Shown here: piece after piece, positions 1-9,801 of the stretch | How the letters are laid out: each line of letters opens with the position of its first letter | Numbering within the stretch: position 1 is the stretch's first letter | Assembly (NCBI RefSeq): GCF_022662195.1 | Contig: NZ_JAKMCS010000001.1 | Coordinates: forward strand, 558,001 to 622,000 | Origin: Aestuariivivens insulae | Lineage (GTDB): Bacteria > Bacteroidota > Bacteroidia > Flavobacteriales > Flavobacteriaceae | Reading direction: 5' to 3' | Length of the DNA: 64,000 bases | The notes under the pieces: generated by a model | Databases searched by the model: none | The model's input: only the letters and a program-made list of their open reading frames with translations | What the model was told of the DNA's origin: nothing | Position numbers and translations under genes: made by a program

Positions 1-545
1 ATTAAGTTGGTTTTTAAATTATCGCCATCTATTGAAATATTGGATAGTTTTATTTTTGTGAAGGGGTAGCCTGCTTCGGCTATTTTGGAATTAATGTACA
101 ATAATGCATTTTCAACTTCACTAAAGTGTAATAGAAAATAACCTTTGTGGTTGTGCTTGGAAATGGCATTTATAATTTCAGGGTCAATTAAGGTTTTGTC
201 GTAATATATATATATGGAGTTGAATTTTTGATTTAATTGCATTTTAGCAATAAATGTGGAGTCGTTATTTTTTATTATAGATTCCAGCTTGTTTTCAATA
301 TAACCTAGTTTGTAAATCTTGTTTTGTAGCGTGTCGATTATATTTACTATGGACTGGTAATCCGGTAGCGTCTTGTTGTAACCCAATGAATCTATGAGAG
401 TGGTTTCTTTTTGGGTTGTTCCTTCTATTTTTAAGTTTAAATTTTGCCCGTCTATTTCCGAAGAAAAAAGTATATATATAATAAGGAGTAAAAAAGTGCT
501 TTTTTTTACATTTATTAATTTTTGAATCGGTATAGAAAATGGCAT
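1..545 (-). CDS. Partial secreted/outer-membrane protein, possibly Omp85/BamA-like (5' part only)
   Basis: An open frame runs on the minus strand from an ATG at 545 to the left edge without a stop (at least 181 residues). Residues 1-34 look like a basic stretch and hydrophobic core of a signal peptide (VKKSTFLLLIIYILFSS), ending near IDGQN. The rest is polar, with an ISIDGDNL segment at the window edge. A conserved-looking KIAEAGYPFTKI segment resembles POTRA-type repeats of Omp85/TamA surface proteins, where a residue pattern 'AGYPFA' is common. That family call is an inference. It diverges from rpsL, with 187 bp between. The 3' part lies outside the window. Confidence 0.6.
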   Translation of the reverse strand, partial: MPFSIPIQKLINVKKSTFLLLIIYILFSSEIDGQNLNLKIEGTTQKETTLIDSLGYNKTLPDYQSIVNIIDTLQNKIYKLGYIENKLESIIKNNDSTFIAKMQLNQKFNSIYIYYDKTLIDPEIINAISKHNHKGYFLLHFSEVENALLYINSKIAEAGYPFTKIKLSNISIDGDNLKTNL

Positions 546-659
546 ACTGCTACTGGCTACTGCAAACTAATATAGAATGTAAATCTAACGGAAAATTGAG
601 ACTTATAATATACTGTCTTTAGTAATTTTCAGATTCGCTTAAAAATTAATGAATTAGGG

Positions 660-690
660 TTTGAATAATTCATTTTAATTTCTACCTTTG
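660..690 (+). promoter_or_regulatory. Promoter of the str (rpsL) operon
   Basis: TTTG at 660-663, a 19-base spacer, then TACCTTTG at 683-690. This is a full match to the Bacteroidota housekeeping promoter (TTTG-N19-TAnnTTTG, primary sigma factor). It lies about 43 bases before the rpsL start and would drive rpsL-rpsG-fusA-rpsJ. Confidence 0.85.
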
Positions 691-732
691 CAGCCCTCTA
701 AGAAGAGGATTTTTAAATTTATATAATAATTT

Positions 733-1107
733 ATGCCAACAATTTCACAATTAGTAAGAACAGGAAGAGCCAAAATAACCAAGAAGAGTAAATCGGCTGC
801 TTTAAATTCTTGTCCTCAAAGACGTGGCGTATGTACTCGTGTTTACACTACAACACCAAAGAAACCAAACTCAGCAATGCGTAAAGTTGCAAGGGTAAGG
901 TTAACAAATGGTAATGAAGTAAATGCATACATCCCAGGAGAAGGGCACAATTTGCAAGAGCACTCGATAGTATTGGTTAGAGGTGGAAGGGTAAAAGATT
1001 TACCAGGTGTTAGATATCATATTGTGCGTGGTGCTTTGGATACTGCAGGTGTGCAAGGTAGAACGCAACGTAGATCTAAGTACGGTGCTAAACGCCCTAA
1101 AAAGTAA
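733..1107 (+). CDS. rpsL: 30S ribosomal protein uS12
   Basis: Decoding-centre protein of the small subunit. The 124 residues match the family length. The conserved loop [11 protein letters not shown] lies at residues 41-51 and the [11 protein letters not shown] loop at 86-96. Lys43 and Lys88, the positions changed in streptomycin-resistant mutants of other bacteria, are both lysine, so the protein is of the sensitive type by sequence. It is the first gene of the str operon, behind a consensus promoter. A 91-bp spacer of low-complexity sequence separates it from rpsG. Confidence 0.99.
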   Translation: MPTISQLVRTGRAKITKKSKSAALNSCPQRRGVCTRVYTTTPKKPNSAMRKVARVRLTNGNEVNAYIPGEGHNLQEHSIVLVRGGRVKDLPGVRYHIVRGALDTAGVQGRTQRRSKYGAKRPKK

Positions 1108-1198
1108 AATGAAAGTTAGAGGTTAGAAGTTAGAAGTAAAAAGTTGAAAACAGTTTACCAATAACCAATAACTAATAACAAATAACTTAACAGAAGAC
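1108..1198 (+). repeat. Low-complexity spacer between rpsL and rpsG
   Basis: A 91-bp spacer built of imperfect short iterations of 'gttagaag' followed by 'aataaccaataact' type steps. It has no open frame and no clear promoter. Similar simple iterations recur at 14813-14904, 34611-34650 and 44758-44890, so it appears to belong to a dispersed class of degenerate simple repeats. Confidence 0.6.
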
Positions 1199-1675
1199 AT
1201 GAGAAAAAGACAAGCTAAAAAAAGACCACTTTTACCAGATCCAAGATTTAACGATCAGTTGGTAACGCGTTTTGTGAACAACATGATGTGGGACGGTAAG
1301 AAGTCTGTAGCGTTTAAAGTATTCTACGATGCTATCGATATTGTAGATGCTAAAAAAACTGATGAAGAAAAATCTGCTTTAGAAATTTGGAAAGATGCTT
1401 TATCGAATGTAATGCCTCACGTAGAAGTACGTAGTCGTCGTGTGGGTGGAGCTACATTTCAAATTCCAATGCAAATTCGTCCAGATAGAAAAATTTCTAC
1501 AGCCATGAAATGGTTAATTGGTTACTCTCGTAAGCGTAACGAAAAATCAATGGCACAACGTTTAGCTTCTGAAATTTTAGCAGCAGCTAAAGAAGAAGGT
1601 GCAGCAGTTAAGAAAAGAGTAGATACTCATAAAATGGCAGAAGCTAACAAAGCATTCTCTCACTTTAGATTTTAA
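1199..1675 (+). CDS. rpsG: 30S ribosomal protein uS7
   Basis: Primary 16S-binding protein that nucleates assembly of the 30S head and lines the E site. The 158 residues match the usual length. The N-terminus [15 protein letters not shown] and the [13 protein letters not shown] segment (about residues 78-90) are family hallmarks. The gene ends 7 bp before fusA, so the two are almost certainly co-transcribed and perhaps translationally coupled. Confidence 0.99.
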   Translation: MRKRQAKKRPLLPDPRFNDQLVTRFVNNMMWDGKKSVAFKVFYDAIDIVDAKKTDEEKSALEIWKDALSNVMPHVEVRSRRVGGATFQIPMQIRPDRKISTAMKWLIGYSRKRNEKSMAQRLASEILAAAKEEGAAVKKRVDTHKMAEANKAFSHFRF

Positions 1676-1682
1676 TTAGGAC

Positions 1683-3809
1683 ATGGCAAGAGATTTAAAA
1701 TTTACTAGAAATATAGGTATTGCTGCGCATATTGACGCAGGAAAAACAACTACTACAGAGCGTATCCTTTATTATACAGGTGTGTCACACAAAATTGGTG
1801 AGGTACACGATGGTGCGGCTACAATGGACTGGATGGAGCAAGAGCAAGAAAGGGGTATTACCATTACTTCTGCTGCAACAACCTGTACATGGAATTTTCC
1901 ATTGGAAAACGGTCAGCCAACACCAGATACAAAAGGGTATCATTTTAATATTATTGATACTCCTGGCCACGTAGATTTTACGGTTGAAGTAAACCGTTCG
2001 TTACGTGTATTAGATGGTTTGGTATTCTTATTTAGTGCGGTTGATGGTGTTGAGCCACAATCTGAAACTAACTGGAGGCTTGCAGATAACTACAAAGTGC
2101 CACGTATTGGTTTTGTTAACAAAATGGACCGTCAAGGATCTAACTTCTTAGCGGTTTGTCAGCAAGTTAAGGATATGTTGAAGTCTAACGCTGTACCAAT
2201 TGTATTGAATATTGGTGATGAAGTAGACTTTAAAGGAATTATCGATTTAGTGAAGAACCGTGCTATTGTATGGCACGATGAAACTCAAGGGGCTACTTTT
2301 GATGTTATCGATATTCCTGAAGATATGAAAGAAGAAGCTCGTAAGTACCGCGCCCTTTTAATTGAAGAAGTTGCTACTTATGATGAGAATCTTTTAGAAA
2401 AATTCATGGAGGATGAAGATTCTATTACTGAAGATGAAGTGCATGCTGCGCTTAGAGCTGCTGTAATGGATATGGCTATCATTCCAATGATTTGTGGATC
2501 TTCATTTAAAAATAAAGGCGTGCAGTTCTTATTAGATGCTGTTTGTCGTTACTTACCATCACCTTTAGATAGGGATAATATTGTAGGGACTAACCCAGAT
2601 ACTGATGAACAAGTAACACGTAAGCCAGATGCTAAAGAGCCATTTTCGGCCTTAGCATTTAAAATTGCTACCGATCCTTTTGTGGGACGTTTAGCATTCT
2701 TCCGTGCTTATTCAGGACGCTTAGATGCAGGTTCTTATATCTTGAACAACCGTTCAGGTAAAAAAGAGCGTATCTCGCGTATCTACCAAATGCACTCAAA
2801 CAAGCAAAATGCTATAGACTATATAGAAGCTGGTGATATAGGTGCTGCAGTAGGATTTAAAGACATTAAGACTGGTGATACCATGTCTGATGAAAAACAT
2901 CCTATTGTATTAGAATCTATGGACTTCCCAGATCCTGTAATTGGTATTGCTGTTGAGCCTAAAACAAAAGCCGATGTTGATAAACTAGGTATGGCTTTAG
3001 GTAAATTGGCAGAAGAGGATCCAACATTTACTGTGAGAACAGATGAAGCTTCAGGACAAACCATTATTTCTGGTATGGGTGAGCTTCACTTAGATATTAT
3101 TGTAGACCGTTTGAAGCGTGAGTTTAAGGTTGAAGTAAACCAAGGACAGCCTCAAGTAGAGTACAAAGAAGCGATTACACAACGTGCACAACACAGAGAA
3201 GTTTACAAAAAGCAATCTGGTGGACGTGGTAAATTTGCAGATATTGTATTTACACTTGAACCAGCTGAAGAAGGTAAGCAAGGTCTGGAATTCGTTTCAG
3301 AGATTAAAGGTGGTAACGTTCCTAAAGAATTTATTCCATCTGTGGAAAAAGGATTCAAAATGGCTATGGTAAACGGACCTTTAGCAGGTTACGAAGTAGA
3401 CGCTATGAAGGTAACCTTAACAGACGGATCTTACCACGATGTAGATTCCGATCAGTTATCGTTCGAATTGGCTGCTAAATTAGGGTTTAAAGCTGCTGCA
3501 AAAGCTGCAAAAGCGGTAATCATGGAGCCTATTATGAAACTAGAAGTTATTACTCCAGAAGAAAATATGGGTGATATCGTAGGTGACCTTAACCGCCGTC
3601 GCGGACAAGTAAACGATATGAGCGATAGAGCGGGTGCTAAAGTTGTAAAAGCGAATGTGCCTTTATCTGAAATGTTTGGTTATGTAACATCATTACGTAC
3701 ATTATCATCAGGTCGTGCAACATCAACTATGGAATTTTCACACTATGCTGAAACTCCTTCTAACATTTCTGAAGAAGTAATAAAAGCAGCTAAAGGCGTA
3801 GAAGCTTAA
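1683..3809 (+). CDS. fusA: Elongation factor G
   Basis: Translational GTPase that drives tRNA-mRNA translocation and, with RRF, ribosome recycling. 708 residues, full length. G-domain motifs are intact: P-loop AHIDAGKT (15-22), switch I RGITIT, G3 DTPGHVDF and G4 NKMD. Domain IV and V motifs follow (GGRGKFADI, then [10 protein letters not shown] near the C-terminus). Within the str operon, tuf is absent and rpsJ follows directly 12 bp downstream, which is the usual arrangement in Bacteroidota. Confidence 0.99.
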   Translation: MARDLKFTRNIGIAAHIDAGKTTTTERILYYTGVSHKIGEVHDGAATMDWMEQEQERGITITSAATTCTWNFPLENGQPTPDTKGYHFNIIDTPGHVDFTVEVNRSLRVLDGLVFLFSAVDGVEPQSETNWRLADNYKVPRIGFVNKMDRQGSNFLAVCQQVKDMLKSNAVPIVLNIGDEVDFKGIIDLVKNRAIVWHDETQGATFDVIDIPEDMKEEARKYRALLIEEVATYDENLLEKFMEDEDSITEDEVHAALRAAVMDMAIIPMICGSSFKNKGVQFLLDAVCRYLPSPLDRDNIVGTNPDTDEQVTRKPDAKEPFSALAFKIATDPFVGRLAFFRAYSGRLDAGSYILNNRSGKKERISRIYQMHSNKQNAIDYIEAGDIGAAVGFKDIKTGDTMSDEKHPIVLESMDFPDPVIGIAVEPKTKADVDKLGMALGKLAEEDPTFTVRTDEASGQTIISGMGELHLDIIVDRLKREFKVEVNQGQPQVEYKEAITQRAQHREVYKKQSGGRGKFADIVFTLEPAEEGKQGLEFVSEIKGGNVPKEFIPSVEKGFKMAMVNGPLAGYEVDAMKVTLTDGSYHDVDSDQLSFELAAKLGFKAAAKAAKAVIMEPIMKLEVITPEENMGDIVGDLNRRRGQVNDMSDRAGAKVVKANVPLSEMFGYVTSLRTLSSGRATSTMEFSHYAETPSNISEEVIKAAKGVEA

Positions 3810-3821
3810 TAAATTAAGAAC

Positions 3822-4127
3822 ATGAGTCAGAAAATCAGAATAAAATTAAAGTCTTACGATCACAACTTGGTAGATAAGTCTGCCGATAAGATTGTAAAAA
3901 CAGTTAAAAGTACAGGTGCTGTTGTAACTGGACCAATTCCATTACCAACACACAAGAAAATTTTTACTGTATTACGTTCTCCACACGTAAACAAGAAATC
4001 AAGAGAGCAGTTCCAATTAAGTTCATTTAAACGTTTATTGGATATTTACTCTTCTTCATCAAAAACTATCGATGCTTTGATGAAGCTTGAATTACCAAGT
4101 GGTGTAGAAGTAGAGATTAAGGTTTAG
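3822..4127 (+). CDS. rpsJ: 30S ribosomal protein uS10
   Basis: Small-subunit head protein, also NusE in transcription antitermination. 101 residues, normal length. It carries the typical [19 protein letters not shown] start, and the long loop [29 protein letters not shown] is recognisable. It follows fusA by 12 bp but is separated from rplC by an unusually long 251-bp spacer with a terminator-like hairpin, so it belongs functionally to the str transcript here rather than heading the S10 operon. Confidence 0.99.
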   Translation: MSQKIRIKLKSYDHNLVDKSADKIVKTVKSTGAVVTGPIPLPTHKKIFTVLRSPHVNKKSREQFQLSSFKRLLDIYSSSSKTIDALMKLELPSGVEVEIKV

Positions 4128-4167
4128 TGAGACTTGGCTTTCTTAAGGAAAGTCATAGCCGAACAAA

Positions 4168-4267
4168 CACTGAGCAAAGTCGAAGTGTCTATTTGGTGAA
4201 AAGATAAAGAGATCCCCGTTTTTGCGAGGATTAACATGTCCCACCGATGCGGTCGCGGGAAAAACGG
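4168..4267. repeat. Dispersed-repeat fragments in the rpsJ-rplC spacer
   Basis: Two palindromic pieces lie in the spacer. The first is cactgagcaaagtcgaagtg (4168-4187), related to the 'cttcgacaagctcag' core of the repeats at 35194-35445. The second is an inverted pair ccgttttt (4216-4223) / aaaaacgg (4260-4267). Neither is part of a gene. They suggest that a genome-wide repeat has landed inside the ribosomal cluster. Confidence 0.5.
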
Positions 4268-4277
4268 AAAAATACAT

Positions 4278-4315
4278 TTCAGGGACGAAAGGTGTTTTGT
4301 CCCTGAAGTTTTTTT
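4278..4315 (+). terminator. Terminator or attenuator hairpin between rpsJ and rplC
   Basis: A perfect 9-bp stem, ttcagggac (4278-4286) with gtccctgaa (4299-4307), has a 12-base loop and is followed by g and seven T. It has the form of a Rho-independent terminator. It would separate the str transcript from the S10 operon, or serve as a regulated attenuator before rplC-rplD. Confidence 0.7.
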
Positions 4316-4378
4316 AAATAAATTAATTATTAACAAAGATTGAAGGTGTGAACCAACAATCGTAAATCAAAAATCAGT

Positions 4379-4996
4379 ATGTCTGGGTTAATTGGAAAAA
4401 AAATCGGTATGACCAGCATCTTCGACGAGAACGGGAAAAACATCCCTTGTACCGTAATCGAAGCTGGACCATGTATCGTTACCCAAGTCAGAACCAAAGA
4501 AGTTGACGGTTATGAAGCTGTACAGCTAGGTTTCGATGACGCGACAGAAAAGAGCGCTACTAAAGCAGACTTAGGTCATGCTAAAAAAGCGGGTACTTCT
4601 GTAAAACGCAAAGTCGTAGAATTTAAAGGTTTTGATGAGGAGTACAAATTAGGTGATGCTATCACCGTAGAACATTTCAACGAAGGAGAATTTGTTGATA
4701 TTGCAGGAACATCAAAAGGGAAAGGTTTCCAGGGTGTTGTAAAGCGTCATGGCTTTGGTGGTGTAGGTCAGTCTACCCACGGTCAGCATAACCGTTTAAG
4801 AGCGCCAGGTTCTATTGGAGCTGCATCTTATCCTGCAAGAGTATTCAAAGGCATGAAAATGGCCGGAAGAATGGGTGGTGAAAAAGTGAAAGTTCAAAAT
4901 TTAAGAGTTTTAAAAGTAGTTGCTGAAAAGAACTTACTTGTTGTTAAAGGTTGTGTACCTGGGCACAAAAACTCTTATGTAATTATTAGAAAGTAA
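4379..4996 (+). CDS. rplC: 50S ribosomal protein uL3
   Basis: One of the first proteins to assemble on 23S rRNA, reaching the peptidyl transferase centre. 205 residues. Signature segments are [17 protein letters not shown] at the start and [33 protein letters not shown] in the central extension. Its last base is the first base of the rplD start codon (TAATG), a classic coupling overlap. The gene sits 63 bases behind the terminator-like hairpin at 4278-4315, so it is probably the first gene of the S10 transcript here. Confidence 0.99.
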   Translation: MSGLIGKKIGMTSIFDENGKNIPCTVIEAGPCIVTQVRTKEVDGYEAVQLGFDDATEKSATKADLGHAKKAGTSVKRKVVEFKGFDEEYKLGDAITVEHFNEGEFVDIAGTSKGKGFQGVVKRHGFGGVGQSTHGQHNRLRAPGSIGAASYPARVFKGMKMAGRMGGEKVKVQNLRVLKVVAEKNLLVVKGCVPGHKNSYVIIRK

Positions 4997-5625
4997 TGAA
5001 AGTAGCAGTTTTAGATATAAACGGAAAAGACACCGGTAGAAAAGCAGAGCTTTCTAAAGAGGTGTTTGCTATTGAGCCTAATAATCATGCAGTGTATTTG
5101 GATGTTAAGCAATATTTAGCTAATCAAAGACAAGGTACTCACAAATCTAAAGAAAGAAGTGAGATTGCTGGAAGTACACGTAAGATCAAAAAGCAAAAAG
5201 GTACAGGTACTGCTAGAGCAGGAAGTATTAAGTCTGGTGTGTTTAAAGGTGGTGGACGTATGTTTGGTCCAAGACCAAGAAACTATAGCTTCAAACTTAA
5301 CAAAAGCCTTAAGCGTTTAGCTCGTAAATCGGCGTTAAGTATTAAAGCTAGTGAGAAGGCGATAGTTGTTTTGGAGGACTTTAACTTTGATGCTCCAAAA
5401 ACTAAAAACTTCACGGCAGTTTTAAAGGCTTTAGACTTGGAAAACAAAAAATCTTTGTTTGTGTTGGGTGGGTCAAATAATAATGTATATTTGTCATCGC
5501 GCAATTTAAAAGGTTCTGAAGTTGTAACTAACTCAGAATTAAGCACATATAAAATTCTAAACGCTAATCAAGTAGTGCTTTTAGAAGGTGCTTTAGAAGG
5601 AATTGAATCAAATTTAAGTAAATAG
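4996..5625 (+). CDS. rplD: 50S ribosomal protein uL4
   Basis: Exit-tunnel constriction protein. In Escherichia coli it is also the autogenous repressor of the S10 operon. 209 residues. The tunnel loop region [17 protein letters not shown] is intact at about residues 55-75. The start overlaps the rplC stop by one base. A long spacer with a terminator-like hairpin lies ahead of rplC rather than ahead of rpsJ, so if L4 feedback exists in this lineage, that spacer is a candidate site. This is an inference. Confidence 0.99.
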   Translation: MKVAVLDINGKDTGRKAELSKEVFAIEPNNHAVYLDVKQYLANQRQGTHKSKERSEIAGSTRKIKKQKGTGTARAGSIKSGVFKGGGRMFGPRPRNYSFKLNKSLKRLARKSALSIKASEKAIVVLEDFNFDAPKTKNFTAVLKALDLENKKSLFVLGGSNNNVYLSSRNLKGSEVVTNSELSTYKILNANQVVLLEGALEGIESNLSK

Positions 5626-5630
5626 AAACC

Positions 5631-5921
5631 ATGAGTATCTTAATTAAACCTATAATTACGGAAAAGGCGACAGCGGATAGCGAGTTAAAAAATTGCTATT
5701 GGTTTTCTGTAAATCCGAAGGCGAACAAGATAGAAATTAAAAAAGCAGTTGAAGCTGCTTATGGGGTTTCTGTTGAAAAAGTTCGTACAATAAATGTCCG
5801 TCCAGATAGAAGAACACGTTATACAAAAACGGGTATTCAACATGGTAAAACAAACGCTGTTAAAAAAGCGGTTGTACAACTGGCGGAAGGTGAAATGATT
5901 GATTTATACAGTAACATGTAA
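5631..5921 (+). CDS. rplW: 50S ribosomal protein uL23
   Basis: Protein at the exit of the polypeptide tunnel that docks trigger factor and SRP. 96 residues. The PIITEKATADSE start and RRTRYTKTGIQHGKTNAVKKAVV end are typical. It sits 5 bp after rplD and 10 bp before rplB in the S10 operon. Confidence 0.99.
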   Translation: MSILIKPIITEKATADSELKNCYWFSVNPKANKIEIKKAVEAAYGVSVEKVRTINVRPDRRTRYTKTGIQHGKTNAVKKAVVQLAEGEMIDLYSNM

Positions 5922-5931
5922 TTAGACAACA

Positions 5932-6759
5932 ATGTCAGTAAAAAAATTAAAACCAATCACACCAGGGCAGCGTTTTAGAGTAGTAAATGGATTTGACGCC
6001 ATTACTACTGATAAGCCGGAGAAAAGCTTATTAGCTCCGAATAAAAGGTCTGGTGGTAGAAACAGTCAAGGGAAAATGACCATGCGCTACATAGGTGGTG
6101 GTCATAAGAAAAAGTATCGTATCATCGATTTTAAACGAAATAAGACTGGTATTCCAGCCGAAGTAAAATCGATAGAATACGATCCAAACAGAACCGCTTT
6201 TATCGCGTTATTGAACTATCAAGATGGCGAGAAAAGATACATCATTGCTCAAAATGGTTTACAAGTTGGGCAAAATGTCGTGTCTGGAAATGAAGGAATA
6301 GCTCCAGAAATTGGTAATGCTATGCCGTTAAGCCAAATTCCATTAGGAACCATTATTTCTTGTGTAGAGTTACGTCCAGGTCAAGGTGCGGTTATGGCAC
6401 GTAGTGCCGGAGCTTTTGCTCAGTTAATGGCAAGGGATGGTAAATTCGCTACTATTAAATTACCTTCAGGTGAAACACGTTTAGTGCTTACAACTTGTAT
6501 GGCTACTATAGGGGTTGTTTCTAATTCAGATCATCAGTTATTAGTGTCTGGTAAAGCAGGTAGATCAAGATGGTTAGGTAGAAGACCACGTACTAGACCA
6601 GTAGTAATGAACCCAATCGATCACCCAATGGGTGGTGGTGAAGGACGTGCTTCTGGAGGTCACCCAAGATCTAGAAAAGGTATTCCAGCTAAAGGTTATA
6701 GAACACGTTCTAGAACAAAAGCAAGTAATAAATATATTGTAGAACGTAGAAAGAAATAA
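5932..6759 (+). CDS. rplB: 50S ribosomal protein uL2
   Basis: Large-subunit protein essential for peptidyl transferase activity and subunit association. 275 residues, normal length. The conserved C-terminal loop [19 protein letters not shown] is present, with the histidine implicated in peptidyl transfer in other bacteria. [15 protein letters not shown] ends the protein. It is followed 3 bp later by rpsS. Confidence 0.99.
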   Translation: MSVKKLKPITPGQRFRVVNGFDAITTDKPEKSLLAPNKRSGGRNSQGKMTMRYIGGGHKKKYRIIDFKRNKTGIPAEVKSIEYDPNRTAFIALLNYQDGEKRYIIAQNGLQVGQNVVSGNEGIAPEIGNAMPLSQIPLGTIISCVELRPGQGAVMARSAGAFAQLMARDGKFATIKLPSGETRLVLTTCMATIGVVSNSDHQLLVSGKAGRSRWLGRRPRTRPVVMNPIDHPMGGGEGRASGGHPRSRKGIPAKGYRTRSRTKASNKYIVERRKK

Positions 6760-6762
6760 GAC

Positions 6763-7041
6763 ATGGCAAGATCATTAAAAAAAGGACCTTACGTTCATTA
6801 TAAATTAGAAAGAAAAGTTGCTGCAAATGTAGAAGCCAATAAAAAAACAGTAATCAAAACTTGGTCTAGAGCTAGTATGATTACTCCAGATTTTGTTGGA
6901 CAAACCATAGCAGTACACAATGGCCGCCAGTTTGTGCCAGTTTACGTAACTGAAAACATGGTAGGTCATAAATTAGGAGAATTTTCACCAACACGTTCAT
7001 TCCGTGGGCATGCAGGTGCTAAAAACAAAGGTAAAAAGTAG
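6763..7041 (+). CDS. rpsS: 30S ribosomal protein uS19
   Basis: Head protein that contacts tRNA and forms an inter-subunit bridge. 92 residues. [15 protein letters not shown] and the C-terminal [15 protein letters not shown] are family signatures. It is tightly packed in the operon, with 3 bp upstream and 6 bp downstream spacing. Confidence 0.99.
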   Translation: MARSLKKGPYVHYKLERKVAANVEANKKTVIKTWSRASMITPDFVGQTIAVHNGRQFVPVYVTENMVGHKLGEFSPTRSFRGHAGAKNKGKK

Positions 7042-7047
7042 TAAGCT

Positions 7048-7455
7048 ATGGGAAGTCGTAAAAAACAAATGGCAGACGCTATTAAGGAAAGCAAGAAGCA
7101 AATCGCTTTTGCAAAGCTTAATAACTGTCCTACGTCACCAAGGAAAATGCGTTTAGTAGCCGATTTAGTAAGAGGTGAACGCGTAGAAAAGGCACTTAAT
7201 ATCTTGAAATTCAACCAAAAAGAAGCATCAGGTCGTTTAGAGAAGTTACTGCTGTCTGCAATTGCAAACTGGCAAGCTAAAAACGAAGATGCAGATGTAG
7301 AGTCGGCTGAATTGTTTGTAAAAGAAATTAGAGTAGATGGTGGATCAATGTTAAAAAGATTGCGTCCAGCACCGCAAGGTCGTGCACACAGAATTAGAAA
7401 ACGTTCTAACCACGTAACATTAGTGGTTGGTGCTAACAATAACACACAAAGCTAA
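7048..7455 (+). CDS. rplV: 50S ribosomal protein uL22
   Basis: Exit-tunnel protein opposite uL4. 135 residues. It has an N-terminal extension of about 20 residues rich in Lys and Ser before the conserved [19 protein letters not shown]. The tunnel hairpin [21 protein letters not shown] is intact, with no deletion of the kind linked to macrolide tolerance. It ends 9 bp before rpsC. Confidence 0.99.
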   Translation: MGSRKKQMADAIKESKKQIAFAKLNNCPTSPRKMRLVADLVRGERVEKALNILKFNQKEASGRLEKLLLSAIANWQAKNEDADVESAELFVKEIRVDGGSMLKRLRPAPQGRAHRIRKRSNHVTLVVGANNNTQS

Positions 7456-7464
7456 GATAGAAGT

Positions 7465-8184
7465 ATGGGACAAAAGACAAATCCAATCGGAAATCGCTTA
7501 GGAATTATCAGAGGATGGGAATCTAACTGGTATGGAGGAAACGATTATGGCGATAAGCTTGCCGAAGACGATAAAATTAGAAAGTACGTTCACGTACGTC
7601 TGGCAAAAGCTAGTGTGAGTAGAGTAATTATTGAAAGAACTCTTAAGCTTGTAACCGTTACTATCACTACGGCTCGCCCAGGTATCATTATTGGTAAGGG
7701 TGGTCAAGAGGTAGACAAGTTAAAAGAAGAACTTAAAAAGATTACTGGAAAAGAGGTTCAGATAAACATCTTTGAAATTAAAAGACCTGAACTAGATGCA
7801 TTTTTAGTAGCATCAAGTATTGCGCGTCAAATAGAAAATCGTATTTCTTACCGTCGTGCAATAAAAATGGCTATTGCTGCTACAATGCGTATGAATGCTG
7901 AAGGAATTAAAATCCAAATTAGTGGTCGTTTAAATGGTGCTGAAATGGCACGTAGCGAACACTATAAAGAAGGACGTATTCCATTATCAACATTTAGAGC
8001 CGATATTGACTATGCTTTGGTTGAAGCACATACTACTTATGGTAGATTAGGTGTTAAAGTATGGATCATGAAAGGTGAAGTATATGGTAAAAGAGAGCTT
8101 TCTCCACTTGTAGGATTATCTAAGAAGCAAGGTGGAAAAGGTGGAGCTGGACGTGGAAACAAAGGACCTCGTCGTAGAAAGTAA
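7465..8184 (+). CDS. rpsC: 30S ribosomal protein uS3
   Basis: Protein at the mRNA entry channel with helicase-like activity. 239 residues. A KH domain carries the GXXG loop in [13 protein letters not shown] (about residues 74-86). The second domain has the [13 protein letters not shown] and [16 protein letters not shown] motifs. The C-terminus is a Lys/Arg/Gly-rich tail, common in Bacteroidota. Confidence 0.99.
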   Translation: MGQKTNPIGNRLGIIRGWESNWYGGNDYGDKLAEDDKIRKYVHVRLAKASVSRVIIERTLKLVTVTITTARPGIIIGKGGQEVDKLKEELKKITGKEVQINIFEIKRPELDAFLVASSIARQIENRISYRRAIKMAIAATMRMNAEGIKIQISGRLNGAEMARSEHYKEGRIPLSTFRADIDYALVEAHTTYGRLGVKVWIMKGEVYGKRELSPLVGLSKKQGGKGGAGRGNKGPRRRK

Positions 8185-8204
8185 TTTTTTAAAGTAAAAG
8201 AAAA

Positions 8205-8624
8205 ATGTTACAGCCTAAAAGAACAAAATTTCGTAAGCAGCAAAAAGGACGTATGAAAGGTATTTCCCAAAGAGGAAACCAACTTTCAAACGGTACTTTT
8301 GGTATAAAAGCATTAGATTCTAAGTTTATAACAGCTCGTCAAATTGAAGCTGCACGTATTGCCGCTACGCGTTACATGAAAAGGGAAGGGTCGATATGGA
8401 TTAAAATATTTCCAGACAAGCCTATTACAAAAAAGCCTCTTGAAGTACGTATGGGTAAAGGTAAAGGTGCCGTAGAATATTGGGTAGCTGTTGTGAAACC
8501 AGGACGTGTTTTATTTGAAATTGGTGGTGTGCCATTAGACGTTGCAAAAGAAGCATTACGTCTAGCAGCACAAAAGCTACCAGTGAGAACTAAGTTTGTT
8601 ATTGCTAGAGATTACGAAGCATAA
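8205..8624 (+). CDS. rplP: 50S ribosomal protein uL16
   Basis: Late-assembling protein at the A-site tRNA elbow. 139 residues. [19 protein letters not shown] opens the protein and [17 protein letters not shown] is the conserved central segment. The arginine targeted by the hydroxylase YcfD in enterobacteria lies in this region, but no hydroxylase is visible here. It lies 20 bp after rpsC and 13 bp before rpmC. Confidence 0.99.
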   Translation: MLQPKRTKFRKQQKGRMKGISQRGNQLSNGTFGIKALDSKFITARQIEAARIAATRYMKREGSIWIKIFPDKPITKKPLEVRMGKGKGAVEYWVAVVKPGRVLFEIGGVPLDVAKEALRLAAQKLPVRTKFVIARDYEA

Positions 8625-8637
8625 TTTATTTAATGAT

Positions 8638-8829
8638 ATGAAACAATCAGAAATTAAAGAATTATCTACAGCTGAGTTACAAGAGAAACTTGGTGAGACC
8701 AAAAAGAGTTATGCAGACCTTAAACTGGCACATGCAATATCTCCTTTAGAAAATCCAATTCAGCTACGTGCCATTAGACGTACTGTAGCTAGAATTGCGA
8801 CCGAATTAACTAAAAGAGAATTACAATAA
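8638..8829 (+). CDS. rpmC: 50S ribosomal protein uL29
   Basis: Small helical protein near the exit tunnel. The ATG at 8638 is chosen over an upstream in-frame ATG inside rplP because it gives the family-typical 63-residue protein beginning MKQSEIKELSTAELQEKL, 13 bp after rplP. The RAIRRTVARIATEL motif is present. rpsQ follows after 12 bp. Confidence 0.97.
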   Translation: MKQSEIKELSTAELQEKLGETKKSYADLKLAHAISPLENPIQLRAIRRTVARIATELTKRELQ

Positions 8830-8841
8830 TTCTGCTGAAAG

Positions 8842-9099
8842 ATGGAAACAAGAAATTTAAGAAAAGAACGTATAGGAGTTGTTACAAGTAACAAAATGCA
8901 GAAATCTATTGTAGTTTCTGAAGTTAAAAAAGTAAAACACCCTATGTATGGTAAGTTCGTGTTAAAGACAAAGAAATATGTTGCACACGACGAGAAAAAC
9001 GATTGTAACATTGGAGATACTGTAAAGATCATGGAAACAAGACCTTTAAGTAAATCTAAATGTTGGAGATTAGTTGAAATAATTGAAAGAGCGAAGTAA
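8842..9099 (+). CDS. rpsQ: 30S ribosomal protein uS17
   Basis: Primary 16S-binding protein with an OB fold. 85 residues. The [19 protein letters not shown] start and [22 protein letters not shown] end are conserved. It has 2 bp spacing to rplN. Confidence 0.99.
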   Translation: METRNLRKERIGVVTSNKMQKSIVVSEVKKVKHPMYGKFVLKTKKYVAHDEKNDCNIGDTVKIMETRPLSKSKCWRLVEIIERAK

Positions 9100-9101
9100 T
9101 T

Positions 9102-9470
9102 ATGGTACAACAAGAATCAAGACTTAAGGTAGCAGATAACACTGGAGCGAAAGAGGTTTTAACCATTCGTGTTCTAGGTGGTACTAAAAGAAGATACGCT
9201 TCTGTAGGAGACAAAATTGTTGTTTCTGTAAAAGATGCAACACCTAATGGAAACATTAAAAAAGGTGCTGTTTCTACTGCAGTAGTAGTACGTACTGTAA
9301 AAGAAGTAAGAAGACCAGATGGATCATACATTAGATTTGATGATAACGCCTGTGTACTTTTAAACCCAACGGGTGAAATGAGAGGTACACGTGTATTTGG
9401 TCCTGTTGCAAGAGAACTTCGTGATAAACAGTTTATGAAAATTGTATCATTAGCACCAGAAGTGCTTTAA
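9102..9470 (+). CDS. rplN: 50S ribosomal protein uL14
   Basis: Large-subunit interface protein. 122 residues. [18 protein letters not shown] and [20 protein letters not shown] are hallmarks. It starts 2 bp after rpsQ and leads the L14-L24-L5-S14 block of the spc operon. Confidence 0.99.
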   Translation: MVQQESRLKVADNTGAKEVLTIRVLGGTKRRYASVGDKIVVSVKDATPNGNIKKGAVSTAVVVRTVKEVRRPDGSYIRFDDNACVLLNPTGEMRGTRVFGPVARELRDKQFMKIVSLAPEVL

Positions 9471-9484
9471 TACAAAAAATCAAG

Positions 9485-9796
9485 ATGGGAAAGCTTAAAA
9501 TAAAAACAGGAGATACAGTACGTGTAATTACCGGAGACCATAAAGGATCCGAAGGTAAAGTACAAAAAGTATTTATCGATAAGAACAAAGCTATCGTTGA
9601 GGGTGTCAATATGGTTAAGAAACACACTAAACCAAGTGCACAAAATCCTCAAGGTGGTATTGTAGAGAAAGAAGCACCAATCCATGTGTCTAACTTATCG
9701 TTGTTAACTTCAAAAGGAGAGACAACACGAGTTGGATATAAAATGGAAGGTGATAAGAAAGTGAGATTTTCAACTAAATCTAATGAAGTAATTTAG
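9485..9796 (+). CDS. rplX: 50S ribosomal protein uL24
   Basis: Assembly-initiator protein with a KOW motif. 103 residues. [20 protein letters not shown] carries the KOW segment at residues 4-23, and [21 protein letters not shown] follows. It is placed 14 bp after rplN and 5 bp before rplE. Confidence 0.99.
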   Translation: MGKLKIKTGDTVRVITGDHKGSEGKVQKVFIDKNKAIVEGVNMVKKHTKPSAQNPQGGIVEKEAPIHVSNLSLLTSKGETTRVGYKMEGDKKVRFSTKSNEVI

Positions 9797-9801
9797 TAGT
9801 T

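Noticed and set aside
4124-4336. 70-codon minus-strand frame in the rpsJ-rplC spacer
   Set aside because: It crosses the hairpin and repeat pieces, opposes the operon and has no recognisable family.
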